Positions 6,213 through 6,488 of a stretch of DNA of 6,488 bases are shown in pieces. Numbering within the stretch: the first letter of the stretch is position 1; the number at the start of each line of letters is the position of its first letter. The position numbers were made by a program, and so were the translations under genes. The DNA is from an uncultured Christensenella sp. (GTDB taxonomy: Bacteria > Bacillota > Clostridia > Christensenellales > UBA3700): NCBI GenBank assembly GCA_910576875.1, contig CAJTKI010000075.1, positions 1 through 6,488 of the forward strand, in the 5' to 3' direction. The notes beneath the pieces were generated by a model. That model ran no database searches and was not told the DNA's origin. It worked only from the letters and a program-made list of their open reading frames with translations.

Positions 6213-6488
6213 ATGAACATCATTTTATATTTCAGCGATCAACAACGCTACGACACGATCCATCCACAGGTTACGCCCAATATTCTGTCGATGGAAGACG
6301 AGAGCATCCTGTTCGACAACGCCTTCACGTGTCAACCCGTGTGCGGTCCCGCGCGCGCCTGCATTCAGACGGGCGTATACGCGACGCAAAACAACTGCTT
6401 CATCAACGGCATTTCCATGGACAAGGACAATCCCGATACGCTTGCCAAAGTACTCAACCGCAACGGTTACAACACTTCTTATATCGGC
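6213..6488 (+). CDS. Type I sulfatase, N-terminal part (runs off the window)
   Basis: The first 92 codons of an alkaline phosphatase-superfamily sulfatase, which hydrolyses sulfate esters (related members cleave phosphonate or phosphate esters). The diagnostic motif C-x-P-x-R-x4-T-G is complete at C44-G-P-A-R48 to T53-G54; C44 is the residue converted to formylglycine. D9 in ILYFSDQQRYDT fits the first metal ligand, in the DQQR form typical of cytoplasmic COG3119-type members. The N-terminus has no signal peptide, so the protein is probably cytoplasmic. The stretch between DT (14-15) and TPN (21-23) is a few residues shorter than I expect for the family. ATG 6213 has GGGGGA 4 bases upstream. 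The gene is cut by the window edge, not broken. The substrate cannot be told from this part. Confidence 0.92.
   Translation, partial: MNIILYFSDQQRYDTIHPQVTPNILSMEDESILFDNAFTCQPVCGPARACIQTGVYATQNNCFINGISMDKDNPDTLAKVLNRNGYNTSYIG

Noticed and set aside
5132..6223. A 363-codon minus-strand frame over the permease gene
   Set aside because: The product is rich in D, R, H and Q and is the reverse reading of a hydrophobic membrane protein. The plus-strand reading has the TSUP repeats and a promoter.

Overview
This is a compact stretch of bacterial chromosome, about 55% G+C by eye, made mostly of housekeeping genes. It holds six complete genes and the start of a seventh. Strong Shine-Dalgarno sites, sigma70/sigmaA-type promoters with TGn-extended -10 boxes, and the gene set (hexameric NADP-type GdhA, YebC beside RuvC, a cytoplasmic Cys-type sulfatase) fit an anaerobic, clostridia-like Bacillota lineage. 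That placement is inference: there is no rRNA or other taxonomic marker here.

Left part, minus strand. gdhA (glutamate dehydrogenase) ends near the left edge at a clear Rho-independent terminator. It starts at a strong promoter with A/T tracts upstream. Upstream of it is a tight three-gene operon, yebC-proA-ruvC, read leftward. Its stop and start codons overlap (TAATG between yebC and proA, ATGA between proA and ruvC), and a GC-rich hairpin follows ruvC. A SpoU/TrmH-family RNA 2'-O-ribose methyltransferase gene precedes yebC by 77 bases and has its own promoter.

Right part, plus strand. A 229-base divergent intergenic region separates the methyltransferase gene from a TSUP-family (TauE/SafE-like) membrane permease gene. 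The permease gene is followed by its neighbour, the first 92 codons of a sulfatase with an intact formylglycine motif. The pair reads as a small sulfur module: the sulfatase would release sulfate, and a TSUP protein could move a sulfur oxyanion across the membrane.

Functionally, gdhA makes glutamate from ammonia and 2-oxoglutarate, and proA uses the glutamate-derived phosphate in proline synthesis. yebC acts in translation or regulation, ruvC resolves recombination junctions, and the SpoU enzyme modifies RNA. I found no CRISPR array, insertion sequence, tRNA or rRNA gene, or recognisable novel defence or mobile system. The most unusual points are a predicted leaderless methyltransferase mRNA, a two-codon mini-ORF just before the permease start, proA sitting without proB inside a yebC-ruvC operon, and an excess of the hexamer CGATCG.
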